From positions 62,001 through 126,000 of the forward strand of contig JALHMI010000002.1 of NCBI GenBank assembly GCA_022844125.1: DNA of 64,000 nt, read 5' to 3'. Under the pieces are notes generated by a model. It ran no database searches and was not told where the DNA came from. It saw nothing but the letters and a program-made list of their open reading frames with translations. The position numbers and the translations under genes were made by a program. Source of the DNA: Pirellulales bacterium (GTDB lineage Bacteria > Planctomycetota > Planctomycetia > Pirellulales > PALSA-1355). Below, one piece after another: positions 1 to 9,011 of the stretch; the first letter of the stretch is position 1; the number at the start of each line of letters is the position of its first letter.

Positions 1-396
1 AAGCTGCTCGACCTGGGAGCCGACATCGAAGCGCCGGGCGCCGTGATCGCCGGTGGAACACCTCTGGCCGATGCTGTGGCCTTCGGTCAGTGGAAGGCCG
101 CCAGGAAGCTCATCGAGCGCGGTGCGAAAGCGAACCTGTGGCAAGCCGCGGCGCTGGGGCTGATGGATCGCGTCGAAGCCTACTTCGCCGCCGATCCGTC
201 GCCCACTGCCGATGAAGTCACGCAGGCCTTCTGGCTCGCCTGCCACGGCGGCCAGCGCACGGCAGCAGAATGCTTGCTGAATTGCGGTGCCGACATCAAC
301 TGGATCGGCTACGATAATCTTACGCCACTGGGCGCGGCAGAGCGCAGCGAAGCGGCGGAACTGGCCGCGTGGCTCAAGCAGCGGGGTGCGAGTTGA
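1..396 (+). CDS. Ankyrin-repeat protein, C-terminal part (5' end outside window)
   Basis: The reading frame is open from base 1, so the gene begins upstream of the window; 131 codons are visible before a TGA. Repeated ankyrin-like helices are recognisable: 'LLDLGADIEAPG' at the window edge, 'ARKLIERGAKANLW' and 'AECLLNCGADINW'. These have the ankyrin pattern of a leucine-rich helix followed by G-A-(D/N/K). Ankyrin repeats mediate protein-protein contacts; the partner cannot be told. No membrane segment or catalytic motif is visible in this fragment. It ends in a basic tail and is followed by a strong inverted repeat that may end the transcript. Confidence 0.75.
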   Translation, partial: KLLDLGADIEAPGAVIAGGTPLADAVAFGQWKAARKLIERGAKANLWQAAALGLMDRVEAYFAADPSPTADEVTQAFWLACHGGQRTAAECLLNCGADINWIGYDNLTPLGAAERSEAAELAAWLKQRGAS

Positions 397-405
397 GCGT
401 ATCGT

Positions 406-466
406 CCTAACCCGACGCGTGAGCGCGAATTCCGCGCACGGATCCGCGCTCACGCGTCGGGCTAGG
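406..466. repeat. 22-bp inverted repeat (long hairpin)
   Basis: The arms 406-427 and 445-466 are reverse complements over 22 bp with one mismatch, around a 17-nt loop. The core reads CCCGACGCGTGAGCGCG. It lies 10 nt after the ankyrin gene stop. It may act as a terminator, but there is no U-tract. From memory, related CCCGACGCGT hairpins recur between genes in planctomycete genomes, so it may also be an interspersed REP-like element; that memory cannot be checked here. I noticed no second copy in this window. Confidence 0.7.
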
Positions 467-623
467 AGAGAGCGGGTCCCGAGCCCCCAGAATTGACGCC
501 CCCCCATTCATGACCTATAAAGGAGCGGTTTTATTTGCTGCCGCATGGCCAGGGAGGGTCCCACTTCTCTCGCTCCGCGGGGCTCTTTTGGGGCATTTAC
601 CTCCACCACGGAACGATTGATTC

Positions 624-1115
624 ATGAGCGTTGGCGAAGGTACCGGCACTGGCTTCTCGACCATGCGGGGACGCAACTACCCCACCATCCGCCAGTTCAC
701 CGTGTTCATGGAGAACCGCGTCGGTCAGCTCATGGAGGTGATCCGCCGCTTCGAAGGGAGCCGGGTTCGGATCGTGGCCCTCTCGATCACCGATTCAGCC
801 GAATGCTCCTTTGTCCGCTTTTTGCTCAGCCATCCCGAGCAGGGTCGCGAAATCCTCGAACGGGCCGGCCTGGCGATGATCGAAAGCGACTTGATCGGCG
901 TCGAACTGCCCGAGGGAAATCAGCCACTGCTGCAGGTTTGCACCGCCCTGCTCCAAGCCGAGGTGAACATCATCCAGGCCTATCCCCTGATCCTTCGCCC
1001 GCGTGGCCGGCCGGCCGTGGCCCTGATGGTCGATAATATCGAAATGGGCCTGGAAACGCTGGACCGCAAGAGCTTCACCATGATCTCCGAGGCCGATCTG
1101 GCCGAGGTCGAGTGA
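624..1115 (+). CDS. ACT-domain protein
   Basis: A 163-aa soluble protein. The segment after residue 20 ('IRQFTVFMENRVGQLMEV') is the first strand and Gly-Gln-Leu turn typical of ACT domains, which bind amino acids or other small ligands. A second similar half begins near residue 95 ('PLLQVCTALLQAEVNI'), so this is probably a tandem ACT regulator rather than an enzyme. No catalytic domain is attached. The start could also be the ATG at 663. It is a single gene, separated from the next by about 180 bp. What it regulates is not visible. Confidence 0.7.
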   Translation: MSVGEGTGTGFSTMRGRNYPTIRQFTVFMENRVGQLMEVIRRFEGSRVRIVALSITDSAECSFVRFLLSHPEQGREILERAGLAMIESDLIGVELPEGNQPLLQVCTALLQAEVNIIQAYPLILRPRGRPAVALMVDNIEMGLETLDRKSFTMISEADLAEVE

Positions 1116-1299
1116 CTTTCTGGATTGGCCGTTCTTGGGGCGAGGGTCCTGTACCCATGCCCATCGCCGGGGCTCGAGCGTCCCACCCCGTCACGAACCG
1201 CATCCACTGCCCCCCTGTCCACAACGGGCGCTCTGGCGGCTAAAATCAAAGCTTGCCACCAGCAGCTTTGCCGTCACCGCCCTTGAGCCAGTCGCGCAT

Positions 1300-2013
1300 A
1301 TGCCCATCTCTGTACTTTGCCCCGGCTGCCAGACCCGCTTCAACGTCAGCGAAAAGTTCGCCGGCAAGCAGGGGCCGTGCCCCAAGTGCAAGAAAGTCCT
1401 GACCGTGCCTGACGCGCCCGCCGAGGACGTTAAGATCCACGCGCCCGAGTTCGGCGGACCGGGCGCGAAAGATGCCAAGGGACGTTCCGTCCTCAAACCC
1501 ATCGCGCGCGTGCAGAACAAGCTCTCGGCCACGGTGATCGTGGCCATCGTGGGGGCGATCGTGCTCACGCTGGCCGTCGCGTTCATGATGCGGCTCACGC
1601 CGGCCGAGAACAAAACCATCGTCGCCGCCGTGGGCCTGGTCATCATCTCGCCGGCGCTTGCGCTGGCGGCCTATTCGTTCCTGGCCGATGACGAAGGCGA
1701 TCCGTACCGCGGTCCCGCGCTCTATCTTCGTTGCCTGCTTTGTGGCTGGGCCTACGCGCTCTTGTGGGCCGTCTACTGGCCGCTCACCGCCAACGGCATC
1801 ATCACCGGCGAAATCTGGCAGTGGGTGTTCGTGATTCCGATTTTCGTCGCCGCCGGGGCGGGCATTTCGTTCGCCACGCTCGACCTCGACTTCGGTAACG
1901 CGGCGATGCACTACTGCTTCTTCCTGCTGGTGACGATCCTCCTTCGCTTTGCGATCGGCATGCCGCACCTCTGGGAACTGCAAGGTGGCTCGGCTCCAGT
2001 ACCCGTGTTCTAG
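1300..2013 (+). CDS. CxxC-finger membrane protein
   Basis: A 237-aa protein. The start at 1300 is chosen because the protein then opens directly with an MJ0042-type zinc finger: 'CPGCQTRF' near residue 7 and 'CPKCKK' near residue 28, giving two CxxC knuckles. This finger is very common at the N terminus of planctomycete membrane proteins. Several hydrophobic helices follow (about residues 75-95, 105-125, 135-160, 170-190 and 205-225). The longer in-frame ORF from 1135 has a low-complexity leader and is unlikely. No enzyme motif is visible. The downstream HD-domain gene starts 28 bp later on the same strand, so the two may be cotranscribed. Function unknown. Confidence 0.7.
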   Translation: MPISVLCPGCQTRFNVSEKFAGKQGPCPKCKKVLTVPDAPAEDVKIHAPEFGGPGAKDAKGRSVLKPIARVQNKLSATVIVAIVGAIVLTLAVAFMMRLTPAENKTIVAAVGLVIISPALALAAYSFLADDEGDPYRGPALYLRCLLCGWAYALLWAVYWPLTANGIITGEIWQWVFVIPIFVAAGAGISFATLDLDFGNAAMHYCFFLLVTILLRFAIGMPHLWELQGGSAPVPVF

Positions 2014-2041
2014 CCGATCCTCCAGAAAGACAGCCCGTACG

Positions 2042-3391
2042 ATGAGCGCCATTCGCGAGCTGCCCGAAATCGCCGGCCTGGATGGCGGTTGCCCGCTCTT
2101 GCGAATTCCCGCCGAGATCGACGTCCCGCTCACCCCGCGCGTGCGGGCGCTGATCGACACGGCCGAGTATCGGCGGCTGCAGCGAATCAGCCAGTTGGGC
2201 CTGGTGTCGCTCGTGTATCCCGCGGCGCTGCACACGCGATTCGAACACTCGCTGGGCGTCTACCGGCTCGCGCTCTTATTCCTGCGGCAGCTTTCGTACG
2301 ATCGCCGCTTCGCCGAACTCATTAGCACGGCTGACGCGGAGTTGCTGATCGCCGCGGCGCTTCTGCACGATCTGGGACACTGGCCGTTCTGCCACCCGAT
2401 CGAAGACATTCGCCTGCCGAGCGTGCCCGAGCATGAACTGTTCGCCAACAGCTTCCTGCTGGAGGGTGAGATCGCCGACGCCCTGCGCGAGGACTGGTCG
2501 ATCCAGCCGCGCGACGTCGTGGCGCTGCTCTCTGGCAAACCGCGAGACTCTAAGAGCCGGCTCCTGGCGAGCGTCCTTTCCGGCCCGATCGACATCGACA
2601 AGATGGATTACCTCTACCGCGACAGCCTGCACGCGGGCGTGCCGTATGGCCGCAACTTCGACCAGGCCCGGCTGATTGGCAGCCTGTGCCTGAACGCGGC
2701 CGGCAGCGGGTTGGCGATTACCGAAAAAGGCAAAACCGCGTCCGAGATGATGGTCTTCGCGCGCTATGTGATGTTCAGCGAAGTCTATTGGCATCACGGT
2801 GTGCGTTCGGCCACGGCGATGCTGCAGCGGGCATTCTATCTGCTGCATGGTCAGCTTGACCTGGATGCGATCTTCCGGCTGACCGAACCGCCGATGATCG
2901 ATCTGCTCGTCAAACAGGCCGGAGGGGCCGAAGCCCGCAGCGCGGCGGGCGAGTTGCTCTCAGGACTGTTTGGCCCGCACCGCCGGCTTTATAAACGGCT
3001 GGCGCAGTACAGCGTTTACGATCCCGCGAGCGAAGAGTTGTTCCGCAAGCTGGCACGGCGGCCCTATCCCTGGCTGGCGGCTTGCGCCGAGCAGTTCGCA
3101 ACGGAGGCCAGCACGGCGCTTGGACGCGTGATTGCTCCGCACGAGATCCTGTTCGACGCCCCGCCGGTCGCGCGCGAAGTGGATTTCAACATCGACGTCT
3201 ACTTCCCCAAGCGAAACCAGTATCGCACACTGGGCGAGATTTCACCCGTCGTTCGCGCGCTGGGCACACAGTTCGACGACTACGTGAAGCGCGTGCGGGT
3301 GTTCGCTCATCCGCGAGTTGTCGAAGAGCTCAAGGGTTCGGCGCGGGTCGATGAATTGGTTGCTCGCGCAGTCGAGCTTACGGGGGATTAG
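2042..3391 (+). CDS. HD-domain phosphohydrolase (SAMHD1/dGTPase-like)
   Basis: A 449-aa protein. It has the metal-binding signature of the HD superfamily: H69 in 'HTRFEHS', H109-D110 in 'LLHDLGHWPF', and a later Asp in 'GPIDIDKMDYLYRDS'. This arrangement resembles the SAMHD1/YdhJ/dGTPase-like branch, which usually hydrolyses dNTPs or other nucleotides; the exact substrate cannot be read from sequence. The start at 2042 (ATG) is preferred over an upstream in-frame start at 1949, which would overlap the preceding gene and adds a basic, non-conserved leader. It is followed 12 bp later by the TfoX_C protein, so the two form a probable transcription unit. Confidence 0.85.
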   Translation: MSAIRELPEIAGLDGGCPLLRIPAEIDVPLTPRVRALIDTAEYRRLQRISQLGLVSLVYPAALHTRFEHSLGVYRLALLFLRQLSYDRRFAELISTADAELLIAAALLHDLGHWPFCHPIEDIRLPSVPEHELFANSFLLEGEIADALREDWSIQPRDVVALLSGKPRDSKSRLLASVLSGPIDIDKMDYLYRDSLHAGVPYGRNFDQARLIGSLCLNAAGSGLAITEKGKTASEMMVFARYVMFSEVYWHHGVRSATAMLQRAFYLLHGQLDLDAIFRLTEPPMIDLLVKQAGGAEARSAAGELLSGLFGPHRRLYKRLAQYSVYDPASEELFRKLARRPYPWLAACAEQFATEASTALGRVIAPHEILFDAPPVAREVDFNIDVYFPKRNQYRTLGEISPVVRALGTQFDDYVKRVRVFAHPRVVEELKGSARVDELVARAVELTGD

Positions 3392-3403
3392 GCTCGCTGA
3401 CCC

Positions 3404-3868
3404 ATGCCCCAGCCCAAAGGCTACTTCCTATACGTCAATCTACCTGCCGCCAAGGTCCGCGAGCGTCTCAAGGGTTTTGGCCATGGCGTCCGCAAGATTC
3501 AAAGCGGTGGCCGTAAGCAAGCCGTCGTGATTCACACGGCGACGGGGAAGCATCTCGAAGAGCTCCAGGCCAAGTTCGCCGACGTTGGCTGCTCCAGCAC
3601 GCCCAACGATCTGGGCGAACCCATTGAAACGTTGCGCAATCTCGGACCGGCGAGCGGCGAGGCGATGCGCGCCGTGGGCATTCGCACGATCGGCGATTTG
3701 CAGCGCATTGGCCCAGTCGCGGCATTTCAGCTCGTCAAGCGCGTACGCCCCAACGCCACCTTGAATTGGCTCTGGGCAATGGCTGCGGGGCTTAAGGATT
3801 TGGACCTGCGGGAACTTTCCACCGAAACGAAAGATCGCTTGCGAAGCGAACTCGAAGAATTGCAGTAG
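3404..3868 (+). CDS. TfoX C-terminal-domain protein
   Basis: A 154-aa protein. Residues about 70-150 match the TfoX_C helical fold: 'LRNLGPASGEAMRAVGI' followed by 'TIGDLQRIGPVAAFQLVK' and 'NWLWAMAAGLKDLD'. In TfoX/Sxy proteins this domain accompanies regulation of competence and CRP-dependent genes. The N-terminal 60 residues do not look like the usual TfoX_N domain, so a competence role is not implied. It lies 12 bp after the HD-domain gene and converges with the next gene, 24 bp away. Confidence 0.75.
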   Translation: MPQPKGYFLYVNLPAAKVRERLKGFGHGVRKIQSGGRKQAVVIHTATGKHLEELQAKFADVGCSSTPNDLGEPIETLRNLGPASGEAMRAVGIRTIGDLQRIGPVAAFQLVKRVRPNATLNWLWAMAAGLKDLDLRELSTETKDRLRSELEELQ

Positions 3869-3892
3869 CTACCCGCTGCACTCGGCCGCACT

Positions 3893-6800
3893 TCAAACCG
3901 GCAAGAGCGGAATCTCTTCCAGCACCTGGTGCCTGGCCGTGGTGCCCAACTGATCGAGTTCCCAGGTGACGACCCACCGCCGCCAGGAAATGGGCGTCGC
4001 ACAGAACACCCAGCGTGCGCGCTCTGCTGCAACGGCCAGGTTCGTCGGATCCCTTTCCACCGCCGGCCAGGTGCGCATCGGAAATCCCAGCCGCGCTGCA
4101 TTCTGCCGGGGCCAGACCACGAGCGCATCTTCGGTGATCTCGTACCCCGCGCTCCCTTCGAGCTGCGACTCGATCTGTTCGCGGACCAGGTCGACGCCGG
4201 CCAACTTGTAGAACCCAGCCAGCGCGCTGGCAAACGCCTGTCGTTGGGCATAAGCCAGGTGATCGAGCCAGCCGCGCTCGTGAATGTCGGCCACGAGCCA
4301 GCCCTGCTGCTCCTCGAAGCTCAACCACAGGCTGTTTTGCGACAGCTCGGGACAATACAGCTCGACGAGAATTCGATTGCTAGCCAGATGGATCTTGCCC
4401 GTGCGGATCGAATGATCGGCCCAGGAGCGACTTTCGCGCAAGGTCTCGACCAGCTCGCGCTCGACAAAGGCCGCGATCGAATCGCTGACGTGATGCAGTG
4501 CTTCGAGATGCTTGCGGCAGGTTTTCCAATTCCCCGTCCAGTAGGCCTTACGGCTTGCGCGACGCAGCCGTGCGTACAGTTTGGGGACCGTACCCGAGCG
4601 AAAGCCGGGCCGCAGAAACTGGACCATCGTTTCGCCATGGTGGCCGATCGCCGCCGGGCGCAAATTAGCTGGCCGATTTGCCGCGTACAGCCGCCAGTTT
4701 TCCTTGAGCTCCCACACCAAGAATCCGAACATGCCGGGAAACAGAAACTGAATGAACAGCGAGATGCTCCACGCCCAGAGATTCCCCAGCGGACCCTCGA
4801 GCGCCAGGTGAATGGTGAGCACCAGCGGCAGCAGCAGTTTGTGCGACACCGTCACGACCGGAAAATGCTTGATCGGGTTGATCTGCGGTTCGATCATCAG
4901 CGTGACCAGGAAGCGGATCACGTAGTTGACGAAGAGCCACACGCTGGCCAGCGCTGCTTTGAATGCCAGCACCGAGCGTCGCTCGCCGGCTCGGAAGCGC
5001 AAGTACTCGTCCACGCTATACAGCAATCTCTCAATGGCCTCCAGTAGTCGGTGGAACGAATCCATGATCCAACGCACCAGCGCCGTAAAGACGTGTATCC
5101 GCAGCCGATGCCAGGTGCTCATCGTCCAGTCGGTTACCATCTCGTCAACGTTCCGTCCGATGCGCGAATTCAAGAGCAGGCTCGACACGAGGAACGTCGC
5201 CGGCAGACTAATCCAGGTCACGTATCCATCGGTAAACAAAGCGACCAGCACGCTGAGCAGCACCGACAACAGCAGCGGCTTAAAGACGTAGCGCTGGAAG
5301 ATCTGAAAGGGCTGGCTGCTGATGAGCTCTTGTATCAGCGGCAAGTTCGCAATCCATCGCGGCACGTCGACAAATACCCGACGCAACCCTCGGCCGATCA
5401 TGATGCCCGACTCGACGAACTGCCGGCGAAATGCCTGGCTGTGAATTAATCCCAGCAGCCAGCAACCCAAAATGGCCAACGTCAACCAATTGAACAGATG
5501 GATCTCTTCGGGAAATCCCAGCACGTGCAAAAACGGATTGATCAGATGGCTGAGGCCTTCCAGAATCAGAAACGCCCCGCCGAACGGAATTGCTACGTAT
5601 TGCGTGAGGAACCTACCCAGTGGCGTACCGAAGGCCAACGAGCTCAAGCGCTGCGGGAAGCGCAGGTAAACTTCGCCGCCGCGGTACACGCCATCCAGCG
5701 TCGCCGCCAGTTGACGGTCGGCACGAATTAGCTGGTCGCCGCGAAAGAACTGCTGGGCGCTCGCCAGGTCGGGCAGCTTCAGACTGTTCCGCGACAAGGC
5801 ATCGCGCAGGTCGCCCATCGACAGGAACCCCCGCTCGACGATCCGGTCGAGAATTTCGTCGACGAGCTTCTTGCGCCCGACTTTCTCCGGCGGATTGACG
5901 GGCAGTAGTTTTACCTTGTCGAGCGCCCGTTCGATCACCGGCTTGAACCGTGCCCTCAGGTTCGTTTCGGCACGAAACACCGCCGTTGCCAGGAGTGCAC
6001 CGACACGACTCCGCCAGCGATGCGTCAGGCGCACGGCCCGCAGCCGACGCTCCGCACTACGCAGATGTTTTGACATCAGCACGTCACGCTGGCCCGGCAG
6101 GAACCGCTTGAGCGGCTTCTTGCCAAGCGAGCCCAGCCAGCCGAATACGTCGAGCGTGTACACGCCGCGCTCGTGGTCCACGCAAACCTTCTGCAGGTCG
6201 TAGAGTATGCGGGCTTCGGTGGTCCAGAATCCGCCGACAGCCAGTTCCAAGAGTGCGCCCAGCGTGCGTGTCCACTCGTCGGCTTCTTTGTCGCTGAAGT
6301 TCAGAGCCGCCTGCAAGCGCACGACCAAGCGCGCCATATCGCCGCGCGCCTGCTCGCCTAACGTGATGGAAAGTTCGGTTTTGGCCGAGCGTGACGCGCG
6401 CGTCCTGAGGATGGCCGCTCGCACCAGGTTGCCCTGCCTGGCGACCTGTTCGGCGCGCGCATTCAAGGCTTCCGCCGCGCGGTTCGAACGCTCCCGCGCC
6501 GGCACGCGGGCCGGTCGCAGCAGTGGCTGCGACTCGTCAATTCGTTCGACGCGCTCCTCGGCCGGTACTTCGGCCACGATCGATGGATCAGGAGCGCCCG
6601 GCGGCCGCGTGGCAGTGAGTAGTGCTTCCCCGTTTACGTCCTGCGCCAGCAGCGCATCGATCCGATGAAAGTCTTGTATGCCCGGAAAATAACTTCGCAG
6701 AAACCCCGGCACAAAGTACCGCAGCTCCAGGTAGACGGCGGAGAATTCCAGGTACACGCCCAGATCGGTAAGCGGCGGCAGCAGGTACTCTTCCTGCTTG

Positions 6801-7282
6801 AGCACCGTGCGGATTTCTTCGAACTGGATCGACCCGATTTCCTGAACCCGGCTCCGCACGTCGGCATCGGTCAGCTTTCCCTGCTCCACCCGTTCGTCGA
6901 GTGCAAAGTGCACCTTGGCGTGAAACACCAGCCGCCAACACTTGAGCAGCGTATCGGATGCGGCGAGCTCTTCCAACAGCTCGCTGCTTGGTCGTGCGAT
7001 CAGGATCAGCCGCTCGGGGAGCTCGGTCGCGGTCGGCACGTCGAGATCCGCCCGATCGACGATGGCCAGCAGCGTGTCCCGATTGATGACATACGTTTTG
7101 CGATGCGGTACGCGGAGCCCGAGCCCGGGCACGCCAGCATGCTGTTTGATGACGCGCCGCAAGATGCGTGGCGAGACTACGACCACGGCTGGATCGACTG
7201 CGGCCAGCGCATCCTGCAGCGCTGGCAGGCTCAGCGGCGGCTGCTGCTCGTCGGAGGTCGCGTTGGTGGCCAGTCGGGTCAT
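3893..7282 (-). CDS. Large membrane protein of unknown function, 1129 aa
   Basis: Not recognised as a known family. The N-terminal half (about residues 1-545) is soluble, charged and Arg-rich. It includes a helical region near residues 255-330 and 'RKKLVDEILDRIVERGFL' near 470, which looks like a small helical domain. The C-terminal half has hydrophobic segments near residues 560-580, 598-616, 665-705, 780-805 and 820-860, then a soluble tail of about 250 residues. No catalytic motif was seen. Transcribed alone, convergent with the TfoX_C gene. The start at 7282 (ATG) is the first available and has no clear ribosome-binding site. The ORFs on the opposite strand inside it are shadows. Confidence 0.8.
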   Translation of the reverse strand: MTRLATNATSDEQQPPLSLPALQDALAAVDPAVVVVSPRILRRVIKQHAGVPGLGLRVPHRKTYVINRDTLLAIVDRADLDVPTATELPERLILIARPSSELLEELAASDTLLKCWRLVFHAKVHFALDERVEQGKLTDADVRSRVQEIGSIQFEEIRTVLKQEEYLLPPLTDLGVYLEFSAVYLELRYFVPGFLRSYFPGIQDFHRIDALLAQDVNGEALLTATRPPGAPDPSIVAEVPAEERVERIDESQPLLRPARVPARERSNRAAEALNARAEQVARQGNLVRAAILRTRASRSAKTELSITLGEQARGDMARLVVRLQAALNFSDKEADEWTRTLGALLELAVGGFWTTEARILYDLQKVCVDHERGVYTLDVFGWLGSLGKKPLKRFLPGQRDVLMSKHLRSAERRLRAVRLTHRWRSRVGALLATAVFRAETNLRARFKPVIERALDKVKLLPVNPPEKVGRKKLVDEILDRIVERGFLSMGDLRDALSRNSLKLPDLASAQQFFRGDQLIRADRQLAATLDGVYRGGEVYLRFPQRLSSLAFGTPLGRFLTQYVAIPFGGAFLILEGLSHLINPFLHVLGFPEEIHLFNWLTLAILGCWLLGLIHSQAFRRQFVESGIMIGRGLRRVFVDVPRWIANLPLIQELISSQPFQIFQRYVFKPLLLSVLLSVLVALFTDGYVTWISLPATFLVSSLLLNSRIGRNVDEMVTDWTMSTWHRLRIHVFTALVRWIMDSFHRLLEAIERLLYSVDEYLRFRAGERRSVLAFKAALASVWLFVNYVIRFLVTLMIEPQINPIKHFPVVTVSHKLLLPLVLTIHLALEGPLGNLWAWSISLFIQFLFPGMFGFLVWELKENWRLYAANRPANLRPAAIGHHGETMVQFLRPGFRSGTVPKLYARLRRASRKAYWTGNWKTCRKHLEALHHVSDSIAAFVERELVETLRESRSWADHSIRTGKIHLASNRILVELYCPELSQNSLWLSFEEQQGWLVADIHERGWLDHLAYAQRQAFASALAGFYKLAGVDLVREQIESQLEGSAGYEITEDALVVWPRQNAARLGFPMRTWPAVERDPTNLAVAAERARWVFCATPISWRRWVVTWELDQLGTTARHQVLEEIPLLPV

Positions 7283-7395
7283 GAATGGGGTGCCGCGGAG
7301 GATCGCACGCCACGGGCGGGTGCAGATTCATTCTACCGGAGTCCCGCTGGCTGCCGATGGCCAACTGCTCCCAATGCTGCACAAGCAGGGGACAT

Positions 7396-8472
7396 TCACT
7401 TCGCGGCTGGCGCCTCCCGACTCAGCCACTTCAGGACTTGCAGCACCAGGGCCAAAGCACCAACGGCCGCCAGAATTGTTTTCGCCTGGTCCGAAAGCGA
7501 GTCCCCCGCAATGTCGTGCCAGCCGATTTGAATCACCTCCGGCCCGGCCTGAGTGCTGGCAACCGGCGGAGCAGGGGCGCTAGAGCTGCCGTCGGGCGAC
7601 CCTGCCGAGTTCATCCGATTGGCGTCGGGATTCGCTGCGGTCGGTAGCGATTGCCGGCCCGCCAGGTCCGCTACCTTTTCAGGCGAGTTCAATGCGCTTC
7701 GTATGGAGTTGCTCACCGGGCGAGCGGGGAGCGATTCCAGCGGTCGCTCGGCGATTGCCTGCTCGGGTGCCGAGTGGGTTCCAGGCGACACCGGCGATGC
7801 GGGGTTCGTGGCCGGCGGCACAATACTGGTCAGAAACCAGCGCACGCGTCCGCAGTAGCTGCCCGAGGTGCGGCCATTCCCTTCGCCGAACAACACGCCC
7901 GCAAGTTCGCCTTGACTGTTGAAAATCGGTCCACCCGAGTCTCCTTGGCGCGCGCTCGCTGCGAGTTCCACCATCTCGTAGGGGAATTCGAGTCCCGGCG
8001 CCACATACTGCGTGCACGGACCGGTGGCCTCGCGATACTGCCCCGAGCCATACCCTGCGATCGTGAGCATTTCGCCCCGCTGCGGCGGTCGGGCGGCAAT
8101 TCGCACCGGCTGGGCATTCGGCTTCCGCACGGCGATGACTGCCAAGTCCCAATCGCGGTCGACGTTCTGAATTGTTCCCAGCGAGTAGAACCCGTCTGGA
8201 AAGTGCACCGAGATCGGTCCCGTCGCTTCGTTCACGACGTGCCAGTTAGTGACCACGAACCCGTACTGCCCGGCGATGTGCACCAGGGTTCCCGAGCCGT
8301 ACGACACACTGCCGTCGCCGGGAGCGACGATTCGGGCAACTGCCGGATGCATTCGCGAGGCCGCCGTTTCCGCAGCCGACAGCGATCGCAGTCGAGTCCC
8401 TGCGCCGACGGACTGCGCGCGCGCGGGGAGCGCAGCGAGCAGGCAGATCGCGATCGCCAGGGTGAAATTCAC
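7396..8472 (-). CDS. Secreted trypsin-like serine protease with C-terminal membrane anchor
   Basis: A 358-aa protein with a signal peptide ending near 'LPARAQ' (residue 20). The chymotrypsin-fold triad is intact: H78 in 'VVTNWHVV', D109 in 'DRDWDLAVI' and S179 in 'RQGDSGGPIF'. A Pro/Ser/Ala-rich linker (about residues 225-320) leads to a hydrophobic helix near the C terminus ('ILAAVGALALVLQVLKWL'), so the protease probably sits on the outer face of the inner membrane. No PDZ domain is present, unlike DegP/HtrA proteins. Two small genes lie just upstream on the same strand (RHH protein at 8649 and a 42-aa ORF at 8508), with gaps of 12 and 35 bp, so an operon is possible. Confidence 0.88.
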   Translation of the reverse strand: MNFTLAIAICLLAALPARAQSVGAGTRLRSLSAAETAASRMHPAVARIVAPGDGSVSYGSGTLVHIAGQYGFVVTNWHVVNEATGPISVHFPDGFYSLGTIQNVDRDWDLAVIAVRKPNAQPVRIAARPPQRGEMLTIAGYGSGQYREATGPCTQYVAPGLEFPYEMVELAASARQGDSGGPIFNSQGELAGVLFGEGNGRTSGSYCGRVRWFLTSIVPPATNPASPVSPGTHSAPEQAIAERPLESLPARPVSNSIRSALNSPEKVADLAGRQSLPTAANPDANRMNSAGSPDGSSSAPAPPVASTQAGPEVIQIGWHDIAGDSLSDQAKTILAAVGALALVLQVLKWLSREAPAAK

Positions 8473-8507
8473 GGCAACGGTTCTTCGCGGTGGATGACGG
8501 GTCGAAT

Positions 8508-8636
8508 TCAGCGTACCGGAACTCTTCTCTCGGCGGCACGTCGGGCTTCGTTCTTGACGATCATGCGGAGGAGTTCGAGCCTGAGCAACTCGCGCTCGCT
8601 GGAGCGAGCCGAGGACTTCTCAGTGAGAACAACCAT
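8508..8636 (-). CDS. Possible 42-aa small ORF between RHH gene and protease
   Basis: ATG at 8636, stop TGA at 8508-8510, encoding 42 residues. The product is a charged amphipathic helix rich in Arg, Glu and Leu ('RELLRLELLRMIVKNEARR'). It begins 12 nt after the stop of the ribbon-helix-helix gene and ends 35 nt before the protease start, all on one strand. No clear Shine-Dalgarno sequence is present. The position after a small DNA-binding protein resembles a toxin-antitoxin or autoregulatory pair, but the sequence matches nothing I recognise. It may be a chance ORF. Confidence 0.3.
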   Translation of the reverse strand: MVVLTEKSSARSSERELLRLELLRMIVKNEARRAAERRVPVR

Positions 8637-8648
8637 TTCGGGCACCCA

Positions 8649-8900
8649 TTAAGCAGCGATGGGCCGGCCCCCTCTGAGTTCTTCGCCTCGGTGCGGAAAT
8701 TCGCGGCCGCCGTTGTATTGATCCTGCAGCCGCCGCAGTTCCTTGCGGAGGGCGTCCTCAGCCAGCTTGGTGAGCGTCAGCCGGACCGGGTAACCGGCAA
8801 GAAAGACCGCCGCATTGCGGGCTTCATTGAGGACTTCAGCAGACAAGTACAGGGTCGCGCGGACCTTGGGCAATTCGCCAGTGGGAGCAATCCTTGGCAT
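8649..8900 (-). CDS. Ribbon-helix-helix (ParG/Arc-like) DNA-binding protein
   Basis: An 83-aa protein. Residues about 13-60 have the RHH arrangement: a short strand ('VRATLYLS') followed by two helices ('EVLNEARNAAVFL' and 'TLTKLAEDALRKELRRL'). RHH proteins bind DNA as dimers, usually as antitoxins, plasmid partition regulators or autorepressors. The ATG at 8900 is preferred over 8915 or 9011 because GGAGG lies 8 nt upstream of it. The upstream region holds two copies of a 10-bp direct repeat (8963-9001) that could be its operator. No recognisable toxin follows; only a 42-aa ORF is adjacent. Confidence 0.65.
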   Translation of the reverse strand: MPRIAPTGELPKVRATLYLSAEVLNEARNAAVFLAGYPVRLTLTKLAEDALRKELRRLQDQYNGGREFPHRGEELRGGRPIAA

Positions 8901-8962
8901 GCGTGAAACCTCCATGAATCCACGGCTCCAGTGCAACGCGCAGCGGGAGCCATTAGTCAAAC

Positions 8963-9001
8963 GTCGGACGTTTACGCACGATTCGTCCAATGTCTGACGT
9001 T
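8963..9001. promoter_or_regulatory. Candidate operator: 10-bp direct repeats upstream of RHH gene
   Basis: GTCGGACGTT at 8963-8972 and GTCTGACGTT at 8992-9001 differ at one base and have starts 29 bp apart, close to three helical turns. They lie 63-101 bp upstream of the RHH start codon. RHH repressors typically bind repeated short half-sites in their own promoters. A second motif, AGTCGGCAG, occurs twice just beyond (9021-9029 and 9039-9047). The operator role is inferred. Confidence 0.35.
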
Positions 9002-9011
9002 CGGCCGCCAA

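Noticed and set aside
3929..5047. 372-aa plus-strand ORF inside the 1129-aa gene
   Set aside because: Its product is Arg/Gln/Pro-rich without hydrophobic core pattern, and it opposes a continuous membrane-protein frame.
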